Assembly: GCA_905373295.1 (NCBI GenBank)
Contig: CAJPSJ010000052.1
Coordinates: 1-10,274, forward strand
Length of the DNA: 10,274 bases
Origin: an uncultured Campylobacter sp.
Lineage (GTDB): Bacteria; Campylobacterota; Campylobacteria; Campylobacterales; Campylobacteraceae
Reading direction: 5' to 3'
Shown here: positions 1 through 6,430 of the stretch, piece by piece
Numbering within the stretch: position 1 is the first letter of the stretch
Layout of the letters: each line of letters begins with the position of its first letter
Notes under the pieces: model-generated
The model's input: only the letters and a program-made list of their open reading frames with translations
Databases searched by the model: none
Told to the model about the DNA's origin: nothing
Program-made: the position numbers and the translations under genes

Positions 1-327
1 CAGCGGCGTCCTGCACAGCGCACCCATCAGAGCGACGTCAAAGACGCTGTAGTCATAGGGCGGCGCGTGCGTCTGCGGCACGTAGGCGACGAGCGAGGCT
101 AGCCCCTTTTTGCCGTAGTCGCGCACGCTTTTGCCTGCGATTAGCACCTCGCCTTCAAATTTTAAAAATCCGAGCATTATGCGAAGCAGGGTGCTTTTGC
201 CGCTGCCGTTGGCGCCTAGGATGCTTAGCGTATCGCCCGTAGCGACGTCAAAGCTGATGCCCTTTAGCACGGGCTTATCGCGGTAGGCAAAGCGTAAATT
301 TCGCACCTCTATCAAATTTTCTCGCAT
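1..327 (-). CDS. Iron-complex ABC transporter ATP-binding protein (FecE/FepC type), partial
   Basis: This is the N-terminal 109 codons of the cytoplasmic ATPase that powers import through the adjacent FecCD-type permease; the rest lies beyond the left edge. The translated start reads MRENLIEVRN. A textbook Walker A, GANGSGKST, lies at residues 38-46 and the Q-loop glutamine at about residue 85 (YVPQTHAPP), which is normal spacing for ABC ATPases of siderophore, heme or cobalamin importers. The ATG (325-327) overlaps the permease stop codon (TGA, 327-329) as ATGA, so the two genes are translationally coupled. The signature (LSGGQ) and Walker B motifs should be in the missing part. The family is certain; the substrate cannot be read from the ATPase. 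Confidence 0.93.
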   Translation of the reverse strand, partial: MRENLIEVRNLRFAYRDKPVLKGISFDVATGDTLSILGANGSGKSTLLRIMLGFLKFEGEVLIAGKSVRDYGKKGLASLVAYVPQTHAPPYDYSVFDVALMGALCRTPL

Positions 328-1328
328 CAAAAGCTCCTCTTGGCGCGGCGAAGCACGATGATAAACATCGGGATGCCAAATAGCGAGGTCACGATACCGA
401 TGGGGATCTCAAAGGTAAAGATGAGCCGCGAGAAGCTGTCGCAAAAGAGCAGAAATATCGCGCCGATCATCGCCGAGCTGGCGAGTACCGCGCGGTTGTC
501 GGCGCCGAAGATAAAGCGCGCGATGTGCGGCACGATAAGCCCGATCCAGCCGATGATGCCCGCGATCGTCACGCTAAGCGCGCTAATGAAGGTCGCGACG
601 AGGATGATGAAAATTTTAACTCGCGCCGTATTTACGCCCAGGCTCTTTGCCTCCTCTTCGCCAAGGCTTAGCGCGTTTAGGTATTTGCCGCTAAGCGCCA
701 GCAGTAAAATGCCCGCGCACATCGGCAGGATTGAAATTTGGATGAAGCTTTTAGACGCAAATCCGAGGCTTCCCATCAAAAAATAGGTGATCGCAGGAAG
801 CGCGTCGTTCGGGTCTGCGGCGTATTTTAGCACCGAGAGCAGCGATGTAAAGAGCGAGCCGCTGATGACGCCGCCCAGCACCAGCACGATGACGCTGCCG
901 CTACGCGAATACAGCGCCGAGACGCCCAGCGCCACGGCCACGGCGAGAAAGCCGAAGCCAAAGGTGCTAAGCTGGATGAGATATTCGTTAAATTTGAAAA
1001 ACATCCCCACCGCCGCGCCAAAGCCTGCGCCGCTTAGAACGCCCAGGATCGAGGGGCTAACGAGCGGGTTAACAAACATCGCCTGATACGCTGCGCCGCT
1101 GATCGCGAGGCTCGCACCGATGAGCACGCAAGCAAGTATGCGCGGTAGGCGAATTTCAAGCAAGAGCGTGTGCATGACCTCGAAATCTTTTAAGCTTTCG
1201 CCCCGCAGCAACGCCGTGACGTAGCGTGCGTAGTCCTCTGCGCTAAAGCCGTATTTGCCCAGCAGCAGCGAGCCCGCGACGCAAAACGCCAGCAGTAGGG
1301 CTAAAAGCGCAAACGCTCTTTTGCTCAT
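327..1328 (-). CDS. Iron-complex ABC transporter permease, FecCD family
   Basis: This inner-membrane permease of 333 aa has the usual length and very hydrophobic makeup of FecCD/BtuC proteins (about ten membrane segments). The family block RLPRILACVLIGASLAISGA is at about residues 60-79, followed by VNPLVSPSILG (87-97). The cytoplasmic coupling loop, SLGEEEAKSLGV, is at about 221-232, the conserved GWIGLIVPHIAR at 260-271, and the C-terminal IPIGIVTSLFGIPMF at 308-322. It would import a ferric siderophore, heme or similar chelate delivered by the upstream binding protein. It starts 10 bp after the natural end of the binding-protein frame and overlaps the ATPase by one base, so the three genes form an operon. 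The gene itself appears intact. Substrate unknown. Confidence 0.95.
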   Translation of the reverse strand: MSKRAFALLALLLAFCVAGSLLLGKYGFSAEDYARYVTALLRGESLKDFEVMHTLLLEIRLPRILACVLIGASLAISGAAYQAMFVNPLVSPSILGVLSGAGFGAAVGMFFKFNEYLIQLSTFGFGFLAVAVALGVSALYSRSGSVIVLVLGGVISGSLFTSLLSVLKYAADPNDALPAITYFLMGSLGFASKSFIQISILPMCAGILLLALSGKYLNALSLGEEEAKSLGVNTARVKIFIILVATFISALSVTIAGIIGWIGLIVPHIARFIFGADNRAVLASSAMIGAIFLLFCDSFSRLIFTFEIPIGIVTSLFGIPMFIIVLRRAKRSF

Positions 1329-1338
1329 TTTTCTTTAC

Positions 1339-2388
1339 TCACTCGGCGCCCCGTCCTAAAATTTTATAAATTTGCTCGTCTGTAAGCTCAAGGTCCAAAA
1401 ATAGCTTGTAAAACTCGCGCGTCTGGGTAACCATGTCAAATTTAAATGCATCGGGGTAGGTTAAGCTTATGAGCCATTTTAGCCCCAAAAACCTCATAAA
1501 CGAAGGCGGGCGGTCAAACCACGAAAATGGCTAACGCGGGATGTAGTAGGCTTTTTTGTTTTTCACCGCGCCCAGCAGCTGCCACTTGGAATCGCCATAA
1601 ATTTTATCAAACAGCTCCTTTTCGTAGATGAGAATGACGTCCGGGTCGTATTTTACGAGCTGCTCGAAGCTGATTTTTACGCGCCCGAAGGATTTGGCGT
1701 TTGGATCCTCGCTGCACTTATGCACGTTCTGCGCGCCTGCTCGCTCGATGAGAGTCGCGTGCCACGAGCCCTCACACTCGGTAGCTAGCCCGTCGCCGCC
1801 CTGCGCGTAGTAGATTTTCACCTTTTGCAGATTATTTTTCCTGATGTATCCCTCGATCTGCGCGGTTAAATTTAGCGATTCCCGTGCATAATTTATGAGC
1901 TGCGCGGCGCGCTCCTGTTTGCCCGTCACTTCGCCTAAAATTTCAAACCCGTCTAGATAATCCTCAAGCTGCACCGCGCTTAGATAGAGCATCGGTTTTT
2001 TGATAGAGCCGAAAAACTCGCTCATCTTTTTGGTGTTGCGCGAGCTTGCGTTTACGAGGATGAGCTCGGGATTTAGGCGCAGCAGCATCTCGACGTTTGG
2101 AATTTTACCCTGACCGAAAAAGCCGCCCACGACTGGTTGCTCTTGCACCTCTTTTTTGACGTAGGGCGGCTCGTAGTCGTTCCATTCGAAATTCGTGCCG
2201 CTGATTTTAGCGGGATCAAGCGCGTAGAGCATATATAAAAGCGGCGGCGAGCTCGCGTAAATTTTAGAAGGAGTGCCCTGCAGCTGAGCTATGTTTTCGC
2301 TGTTTTGAGCGATGTAATCCTTGATCTGCGCCTCGCTTAGAGCAAAAAGCATGCTCGCGGCGCAGAGAAATAGAAATATTTTTTTCAC
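1339..2388 (-). pseudogene. Periplasmic iron-complex binding protein, interrupted by an in-frame amber codon
   Basis: This would be the substrate-binding lipoprotein or periplasmic protein of the ABC importer (TroA/FecB-like fold). It starts with GTG at 2388 after an AAGGAAA ribosome site and carries a signal peptide (MKKIFLFLCAASMLFALSEA). Family-like segments include GGFFGQGKIPNVEMLLRLNP (about 88-107) and YDPDVILIY (247-255). Translation stops at TAG (1531-1533) after residue 285 (YYIPR). The same frame then stays open for 63 more codons, reading PFSWFDRPPSFMRFLGLKWL and ending in TGA at 1339-1341, 10 bp before the permease. PFSWFDRPPS is the conserved C-terminal block of this family, so the full protein was 349 residues and codon 286 has mutated to a stop. 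Loss of the last lobe-2 helices probably inactivates it, and the stop may be polar on the permease. A sequencing error is the alternative. Confidence 0.88.
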
Positions 2389-2395
2389 CGTTTTT

Positions 2396-2430
2396 TCCTT
2401 TTAAAATTTTTGATTTCGCAAGTATAGCAA
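2396..2430 (-). promoter_or_regulatory. Extended -10 promoter and ribosome site of the ABC operon
   Basis: On the minus strand the bases TTGCTATACT (2421-2430) form an extended -10 element (TGnTATACT). Campylobacter sigma-70 promoters rely on this type with AT-rich upstream DNA rather than a -35 box; the upstream sequence here is TTTTAAAATTTC. Transcription would start near 2414, leaving a leader of about 25 nt with an AAGGAAA ribosome site (about 2396-2402) before the GTG at 2388. This is the only good promoter I see ahead of the binding-protein/permease/ATPase genes. Confidence 0.6.
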
Positions 2431-2474
2431 AAGAAATTTTAAAATAGATTTATCTTCGCTAGGCGCCTATTTAG

Positions 2475-2501
2475 CCGCTAAATTTTAAAATTTAGTAGCG
2501 G
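2475..2501. repeat. Palindrome in the AT-rich gap between receptor and binding-protein genes
   Basis: CCGCTAAATTTT is followed by its reverse complement AAAATTTA(GT)AGCGG, an interrupted dyad with a 2-base insertion on the right. It lies about 50 bp upstream of the ABC-operon -10. Two further ATTTTAAAAT palindromes flank it (about 2435 and 2531). It could be an operator (an iron regulator such as Fur would suit the context) or simply the AT-rich palindromic filler common in these genomes. It does not match a classical Fur box closely. The rest of the 2389-2646 gap holds only the promoter and terminator listed separately. Confidence 0.35.
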
Positions 2502-2550
2502 TGATTTTAGAATGTCTGGCTAAATTTAGGATTTTAAAATTTAGAGTTTA

Positions 2551-2598
2551 AATTTAAAAGGGGCGGGCGGTCTGAGATAAAGCTCAAAACCGCTCGCC
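2551..2598 (-). terminator. Rho-independent terminator of the receptor gene
   Basis: On the minus strand GGCGAGCGGT (2589-2598) pairs over 10 bp, with one G-U pair, with ACCGCCCGCC (2562-2571). TGAG/CTCA (2573-2576 with 2583-2586) pairs inside it. The stem is followed by CCTTTTAAATTT. It lies about 50 bp after the receptor stop codon, which marks the receptor and the ABC operon as separate transcription units. Confidence 0.7.
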
Positions 2599-2646
2599 TT
2601 CGGAGTTCAATGAAAAGGCAAAATGCCGCCGCCGTTTAAACCTGAA

Positions 2647-3995
2647 TTAAAATTTATATCTGATGTTTGAGAAAAATACGCGACCCTCCTCAGGATAGCC
2701 CTCTCTATACTCATAGTTTTTATCAAACAGATTCGATACGCCCGCCTCTAGACTTAAGTTTTCGATCGGCTCGTACGTGAGCTTTAAATTTGTAACGCCA
2801 AAGCCTGCCAGCCTGGTCTCTTCTTTGGATAAGACGTATTTGCCGGATGAGATATATTGCGACATGTATGCAGATAGCTTAGGCGTGATTTTATAATCTA
2901 CGTATAAAAAAGCCTTGTGTTTCGGCAGATCATACACTTTGGCGTCGCTTTTATTGTTTTTAACTATAAGATAGGAGTAGTTGCCGCCTATCTCAAGATC
3001 CTTCGTCGCAAAGTACCCCGTGCTAAACTCAAAGCCTTTGTGGGTCGATCTATCGATATTTCATATCTCTAGTTTGGCCGTTTCGCGTCTCTTTTCTAAG
3101 CCCGAAAGCGTCTTTGACCTTTGAATAAAATACCGCCGTTTCGAGCTTTAGCGTATCGCCGAACATCCTTTGATAATCTATTTCGTAGTGGTTTGCTACC
3201 TCCGGACGAAGCGCTGGGTTTGCGAAGGTTCGGCCAAATCTCTCGCTATATCTGTCTTTCATGCTCGGAAAATAGGTCTTTTTTGCGTAGCTTAAGCTAA
3301 GCTCATCGTTGCCGTCGAAGCTTTGTTTATATATCGCCTGATAATTGAAGGCCGTTTCCTTTTTCAGATCCGTAAAGCTATAAAAATGCGGTCTACTAGC
3401 TAAAATAGAGCCGTATTTTTCGGCCTTTTTCGAATCTCTAATGTCATAATCGATGCCTAAAATGAGTTTGTTATAATCGGTAAATTTATACGTATTTTCC
3501 AAAGCGAAGCTATACATAGCGTCCTGGGTCGTTTGGATCGGCTCGCCGTCGTTGTGCTCTTTGTGCTCGTCAAATTTATAATTTGCCGCAAATTTCAACG
3601 TATCTTGATCGCTCACGTCGCCGCCTACTTCTGCGCCGAAGCCGTAAGAATGGTCTCTATAGTGGCTATTGAATGCATATCTTCTTTTTTGCGTGCTATA
3701 GGTTTTGTCGTCGAATGATCGCAGATCGTTTTTGAATTGATCGTAATACGCCTTCGTATTTATATACAGACTGCCCGCAATTTGCGTATGCGAGAGGAAG
3801 TAGAGGCTCTGTTTATCCCACATAGGCCAATCCCAATATCTACTCCAATCCAAATAGCGGCCCGCATAACGAGGGGCCTGTTTTCTGCCTTTTTGATTGA
3901 TATAGCTGATGGCGTATTCGTCGGTTTCGTTCGGCGTAAGACCCACTTTAAGTCCGATTTTTTTGTCTCTTTGGATGGAGTTATCTGTAAAGTTT
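2647..3995 (-). pseudogene. TonB-dependent outer-membrane receptor, 5' part missing and frameshifted
   Basis: This is the beta-barrel part of a TonB-dependent receptor for an iron chelate; the position beside the ABC importer says it fed that system. The first open frame (3995 to the TAG at 3050) reads DNSIQRDKKIGLKVGLTPNE and includes barrel strands typical of the family. The frame then shifts: the next phase opens with NIDRSTHKGFE at about 3055 and runs to TAA at 2647, ending in FSNIRYKF. A terminal phenylalanine is the outer-membrane sorting signal. About 450 residues remain of a family usually 600-750 long. Signal peptide, TonB box and plug domain are absent because the coding sequence stops abruptly at 3995/3996, the proposed prophage junction. 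The missing 5' part is expected beyond the right end of the prophage. Exact substrate not identifiable. Confidence 0.9.
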
Positions 3996-4084
3996 TGTCA
4001 GAAGTCAAAGTGGGAAAAAATTTGAGCTGGTCGCCTAAAGATAGGGATTAGGAGCAAATTTACTCAAAATCAAAGTGGCAAAAT
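3996..4084 (+). repeat. Prophage left terminus with two putative transposase-binding repeats
   Basis: The element begins TGTCAGAAG at 3996. Copy 1 is AGTCAAAGTGGGAAAAAA at 4003-4020 and copy 2 is AATCAAAGTGGCAAAATT at about 4068-4085. They share TCAAAGTGG plus a following A-run and lie 65 bp apart in the same orientation. Phage Mu has three MuA-binding sites (L1-L3) at its left end, the first a few bases inside the TG terminus and the next about 80-100 bp further in, so copy 1 as L1 and copy 2 as an inner site fit. I could not find a clear third copy. Confidence 0.6.
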
Positions 4085-4127
4085 TCGATTTAAATTTTTT
4101 GACAAAAACCTTACGAAATTTTACGCC

Positions 4128-4161
4128 GCTTTTAACACCCGTTTAAATGGGCATTAAAAGC
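4128..4161. terminator. Hairpin between prophage left end and nuclease gene
   Basis: GCTTTTAA (4128-4135) pairs perfectly with TTAAAAGC (4154-4161), and inside it CCC (4138-4140) pairs with GGG (4149-4151). On the plus strand the stem is followed by ATTTTT, which makes a modest intrinsic terminator against transcription entering the prophage. On the minus strand it sits 7 bp after the stop of the nuclease-like gene, but no clean T-run follows. It probably insulates host and prophage transcription; its direction is uncertain. Confidence 0.5.
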
Positions 4162-4168
4162 ATTTTTG

Positions 4169-5242
4169 CTATTCTGCGTCTTCTGCACCCTGCACTCTTT
4201 TGAGCGTGGCGATAAGCTTATCTCTAAATTTATAAATATCTTCAAGTTTTTCGAGTGGATATCTAGTCTCTTGTTTTTCTATCTCGTGAATGCCAATGTA
4301 TTTCTTCGCCGTATTAAAGTGCAATCTAGCTATCCATTTGCGGTTATTATCGTCAAAGAGTACTCCAAAATAGCTTTGAGTATCCCTTGCATAAATTTTA
4401 TCAAGCTCCACATATTCGCCCAGTATTGATTTGATGATAAAAAAGCCCTGCAGCTCATCTTGCGTAGTTACGATCTTAGCTTCATCATTACTACTTTCTT
4501 CATCCTCGTCTGTGATATTTGCCGTTAAGCCCGCACGTACGGAATTTATCTTTTTTGAGGCTAAATCGGTCACTATCTCACTCAGAGCGGTTTTTGTATA
4601 ACTCTTAAAGTCCTCTAGTACACTTCCTGTTATGCGTGTTCCTTGCGGAAGTATTCTGCAGGCAAACATCCTAGCCAAATCATCGCTAGGTTTGGCGGTT
4701 TCTTCCTCAAATATCTTTTTTATCTCAAGTATGCGGCGCTGCTTATTCGCCATCTCCAGTATCGAGCTGATATTTAGATCGCTTTTTGTAAAGCGCTCAA
4801 GAGCCTTTACGTCGCGCTTGTTGAGCTCGTCAAGGTTTACAATAAGAAACGGATTGTCATCAAGTCTATTTTCCTTGTTGATGTCGGAATAAAATCGGTA
4901 TTCTATGCCATTTGTTAGCAGTGCAAATTTAGCGTCAGTAACGCCGAAATATCGATATAGCTGGCTTGAGTGCTTATTTAAAACCTCGGTGTGCTTCTTG
5001 ACCTCTACGATGATGAGCGGCTTGCCCTCATACATTATGGCGTAATCTACCTTTTCGCCCTTTTTGATGCCCACATCGGCGGTAAATTCGGGCACTATGA
5101 CCGTCGGGTCAAATATATCGTAGCCTAAAATTTGAAAAAACGGCATCACAAACGAGTGTTTCGTGGCCTCTTCGGTCTGCACGGAGTCTTTGATGCTCGA
5201 TATCCTGGTGCTTAGGCGTTGCAAATCCTCATATAGATCCAT
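4169..5242 (-). CDS. HsdR-N-like PD-(D/E)xK nuclease-family protein (stand-alone)
   Basis: A 357-aa protein resembling the N-terminal nuclease domain of type I restriction HsdR subunits and predicted type IV restriction enzymes. The PD-(D/E)xK core is visible: an early Glu helix (TEEATKHSFVMPFFQILGYD, about 23-42), Asp66 in KVDYAIMYEG, then Glu80 and Lys82 in LIIVEVKKH, and a QxxxY-type helix SSQLYRYFG (92-100) typical of the HsdR nuclease. There is no helicase domain (full HsdR is about 1000 aa) and no methylase or specificity gene in view. The C-terminal third (about 265-345) looks like a separate small domain of unknown role. The start has a good AAAGGGG ribosome site. It begins 22 bp after the repressor stop on the same strand, so it should be expressed in the lysogen. 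Superinfection exclusion or restriction is an inference; the fold assignment is firmer than the role. Confidence 0.85.
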   Translation of the reverse strand: MDLYEDLQRLSTRISSIKDSVQTEEATKHSFVMPFFQILGYDIFDPTVIVPEFTADVGIKKGEKVDYAIMYEGKPLIIVEVKKHTEVLNKHSSQLYRYFGVTDAKFALLTNGIEYRFYSDINKENRLDDNPFLIVNLDELNKRDVKALERFTKSDLNISSILEMANKQRRILEIKKIFEEETAKPSDDLARMFACRILPQGTRITGSVLEDFKSYTKTALSEIVTDLASKKINSVRAGLTANITDEDEESSNDEAKIVTTQDELQGFFIIKSILGEYVELDKIYARDTQSYFGVLFDDNNRKWIARLHFNTAKKYIGIHEIEKQETRYPLEKLEDIYKFRDKLIATLKRVQGAEDAE

Positions 5243-5264
5243 AAATTCCCCTTTTATATTGATT

Positions 5265-6116
5265 TCATATTACGCAGCGTAGGACTTTGCCGACGATATA
5301 TACTTGCAAATCGCTATCCGGTCCTATCTCGTAGCTATCGTATTCTTTATTAACGCTTTTTATGTGCAGTACACCGTCGGGACTTTTTTGCAATAGCTTC
5401 ACCATAAAGTTGTCGCAGTAGTTGATGATATATAACCCATCGCCTTCGAATTTCGCCGTAACGTCGGCGATCACCCAGCTATCGGGATAAAGCATCGGCA
5501 CCATGGAGTAGCCCCCTACCGGCATGCAGCGAATCCTACTCGTATTTTTAGGGCACACCTTAAAAAGCATCCGAGAGAAAGGTACCAATACATCGGTGTC
5601 ATAGATCTCTATGCCGTTTATATCGACGCTTTCGCCGGCGCCTACGGATGAGCTAAGCTTGCGGATAAAAATTTGATCCGTCTCGGTTTCTTTAAGGTTT
5701 GAGGGACTAACGTCATTTTTGCCAATACTTACGTCATCACTAACGTCAATACTTACGTCAAAATTTTCATCAGACTTACGAACTACTAACGAACTCTCAT
5801 CTTCAGGGTCGCTAGATCTATCTATTTTTTTAAGGGTAGAGGGGTTGGCGACAGAATTTACATGGTATTTTTGTTTTGACGACATATTGGCGACATTATC
5901 ATTGACGACATAACGATCGAAACTATCCTCCTCATAAAAAAAGGATACATCAATATGAAAGTAATTAGACAATTTCTTTATAAAATCAGCTTTTGGCTGT
6001 GTAGTTCCATATTCGTAGCTCTGCAAAGTTCCATAAGATACATTAAATTTTTTAGCAAAATCTTTTTGAGAAAAGCCGTTGCTCTCTCTAATTGCTCTTA
6101 TTCTATTGCCTATCAT
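5265..6116 (-). CDS. Prophage repressor, XRE HTH plus S24 (LexA/CI-like) peptidase
   Basis: A 283-aa transcriptional repressor that maintains lysogeny. The helix-turn-helix is at about residues 3-52 (FSQKDFAKKFNVSYGTLQSY). The C-terminal S24 autoprotease has nucleophile Ser204 in PVGGYSMVPML and general-base Lys240 in NFMVKLL. A probable cleavage bond, Ala160-Gly161, lies in SSSVGAGESVD. The spacings resemble LexA (Ser to Lys 36 here, 37 in LexA), so SOS-induced self-cleavage is likely. The linker (about 64-148) is long, acidic and low-complexity, with four DVS units at 120-137. It is divergent from the early genes, shares their promoter region, and is followed after 22 bp by the nuclease-like gene. 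Phage Mu's own repressor c is not of this protease type. Confidence 0.93.
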   Translation of the reverse strand: MIGNRIRAIRESNGFSQKDFAKKFNVSYGTLQSYEYGTTQPKADFIKKLSNYFHIDVSFFYEEDSFDRYVVNDNVANMSSKQKYHVNSVANPSTLKKIDRSSDPEDESSLVVRKSDENFDVSIDVSDDVSIGKNDVSPSNLKETETDQIFIRKLSSSVGAGESVDINGIEIYDTDVLVPFSRMLFKVCPKNTSRIRCMPVGGYSMVPMLYPDSWVIADVTAKFEGDGLYIINYCDNFMVKLLQKSPDGVLHIKSVNKEYDSYEIGPDSDLQVYIVGKVLRCVI

Positions 6117-6146
6117 TATTTCATACCTATTTTTTTAAGCTATATC

Positions 6147-6175
6147 TTGACATTACATAGAAATTTATGTATAAT
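6147..6175 (+). promoter_or_regulatory. Early promoter of the prophage (rightward)
   Basis: TTGACA (6147-6152) and TATAAT (6170-6175) are both perfect sigma-70 consensus hexamers separated by exactly 17 bp. This would start early transcription near 6182 toward the small genes, transposase and MuB. So strong a promoter needs tight repression in a lysogen, and the dyad in its spacer is the obvious target. Confidence 0.85.
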
Positions 6176-6180
6176 ATCAA
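6152..6180 (-). promoter_or_regulatory. Repressor promoter, face to face with the early promoter
   Basis: On the minus strand TTGATA (6175-6180) and TGTAAT (6152-6157) are separated by 17 bp, giving a start near 6145 and a leader of about 29 nt before the repressor ATG at 6116. The footprint is almost the same as the early promoter's, so RNA polymerase can occupy only one at a time. The -10 is weaker than that of the early promoter. Confidence 0.55.
6154..6171. promoter_or_regulatory. Putative repressor operator (dyad in promoter spacer)
   Basis: TACATA-GAAATT-TATGTA has perfect 6-bp arms around a 6-bp centre. It lies between the -35 and -10 of the early promoter and overlaps both -10 elements of the divergent pair. 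Its length and two-fold symmetry suit a dimeric XRE-family repressor. I did not find a second exact copy nearby. Confidence 0.6.
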
Positions 6181-6186
6181 AACATA

Positions 6187-6229
6187 TTTAGAAAAGATAA
6201 TACCTATAAAAAGGTTAAGATTTTCTAAA
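6187..6229 (+). promoter_or_regulatory. Inverted repeat in the early-transcript leader
   Basis: TTTAGAAAA (6187-6195) pairs perfectly with TTTTCTAAA (6221-6229), and ACCT (6202-6205) pairs with AGGT (6212-6215) inside the loop. It begins about 5 bases after the predicted early start site, so the nascent RNA would fold into a two-tier hairpin. Alternatively it is a second protein-binding dyad on DNA. No U-run follows, so it is not a simple terminator. Confidence 0.45.
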
Positions 6230-6238
6230 AGTTCTTTG

Positions 6239-6260
6239 AAATTTTATTGTTAAGCGGATA
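6239..6260 (+). repeat. 22-bp inverted repeat, left copy
   Basis: The 17-base core TTATTGTTAAGCGGATA (6244-6260) is the exact reverse complement of 6633-6649; extending outward to 22 bp adds only one mismatch. It lies ahead of the 48-aa ORF. With the right copy it brackets 372 bp holding two convergent small ORFs. Confidence 0.9.
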
Positions 6261-6283
6261 AATCTATTTTAAAGGATACTTGC

Positions 6284-6430
6284 ATGCAAGAAGCACCGGA
6301 TGTAAGTGAGATACTAGAGATCGTAAAGGTCATAGTTAAGCTCATAGATGAATACACCAAAGATGGCGAAATAAGCGACCAAGCGAGAATAATTAAGCTT
6401 TTGAAGGCTTATTATTGTCTTGATGTTTAG
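6284..6430 (+). CDS. Small early protein of unknown function (48 aa)
   Basis: The ATG at 6284 follows an AAAGGA ribosome site (6271-6276) by 7 bases, and the frame runs to TAG at 6428-6430. The product begins MQEAPDVSEILEIVKVIVKL and is mostly amphipathic helix with an acidic N-terminal half. I do not recognise a family. It would be the first gene of the early transcript. Its 3' end overlaps the convergent 58-aa ORF by 38 bp, so at most one of the two may be translated at a time. The good ribosome site and position support a real gene; length alone does not. Confidence 0.6.
   Translation: MQEAPDVSEILEIVKVIVKLIDEYTKDGEISDQARIIKLLKAYYCLDV

Noticed and set aside
340..1086. Open frames of 148 and 99 aa on the plus strand opposite the permease
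   Set aside because: They are antisense shadows of a well-supported membrane protein, with no ribosome site or family motif.
2430..2560. Fur box in the AT-rich gap
   Set aside because: Several ATTTTAAAAT palindromes exist, but none fits the classical GATAATGATAATCATTATC pattern and such stretches recur throughout the window.
3737..4051. 104-aa plus-strand frame spanning the receptor/prophage junction
   Set aside because: It lies antisense to clear receptor coding sequence and runs across the proposed insertion point; no ribosome site was seen.
5700..5930. CRISPR-like or satellite repeat
   Set aside because: The repeats are 9-14 bases, irregular, and stay in frame as DVS codons of the repressor.
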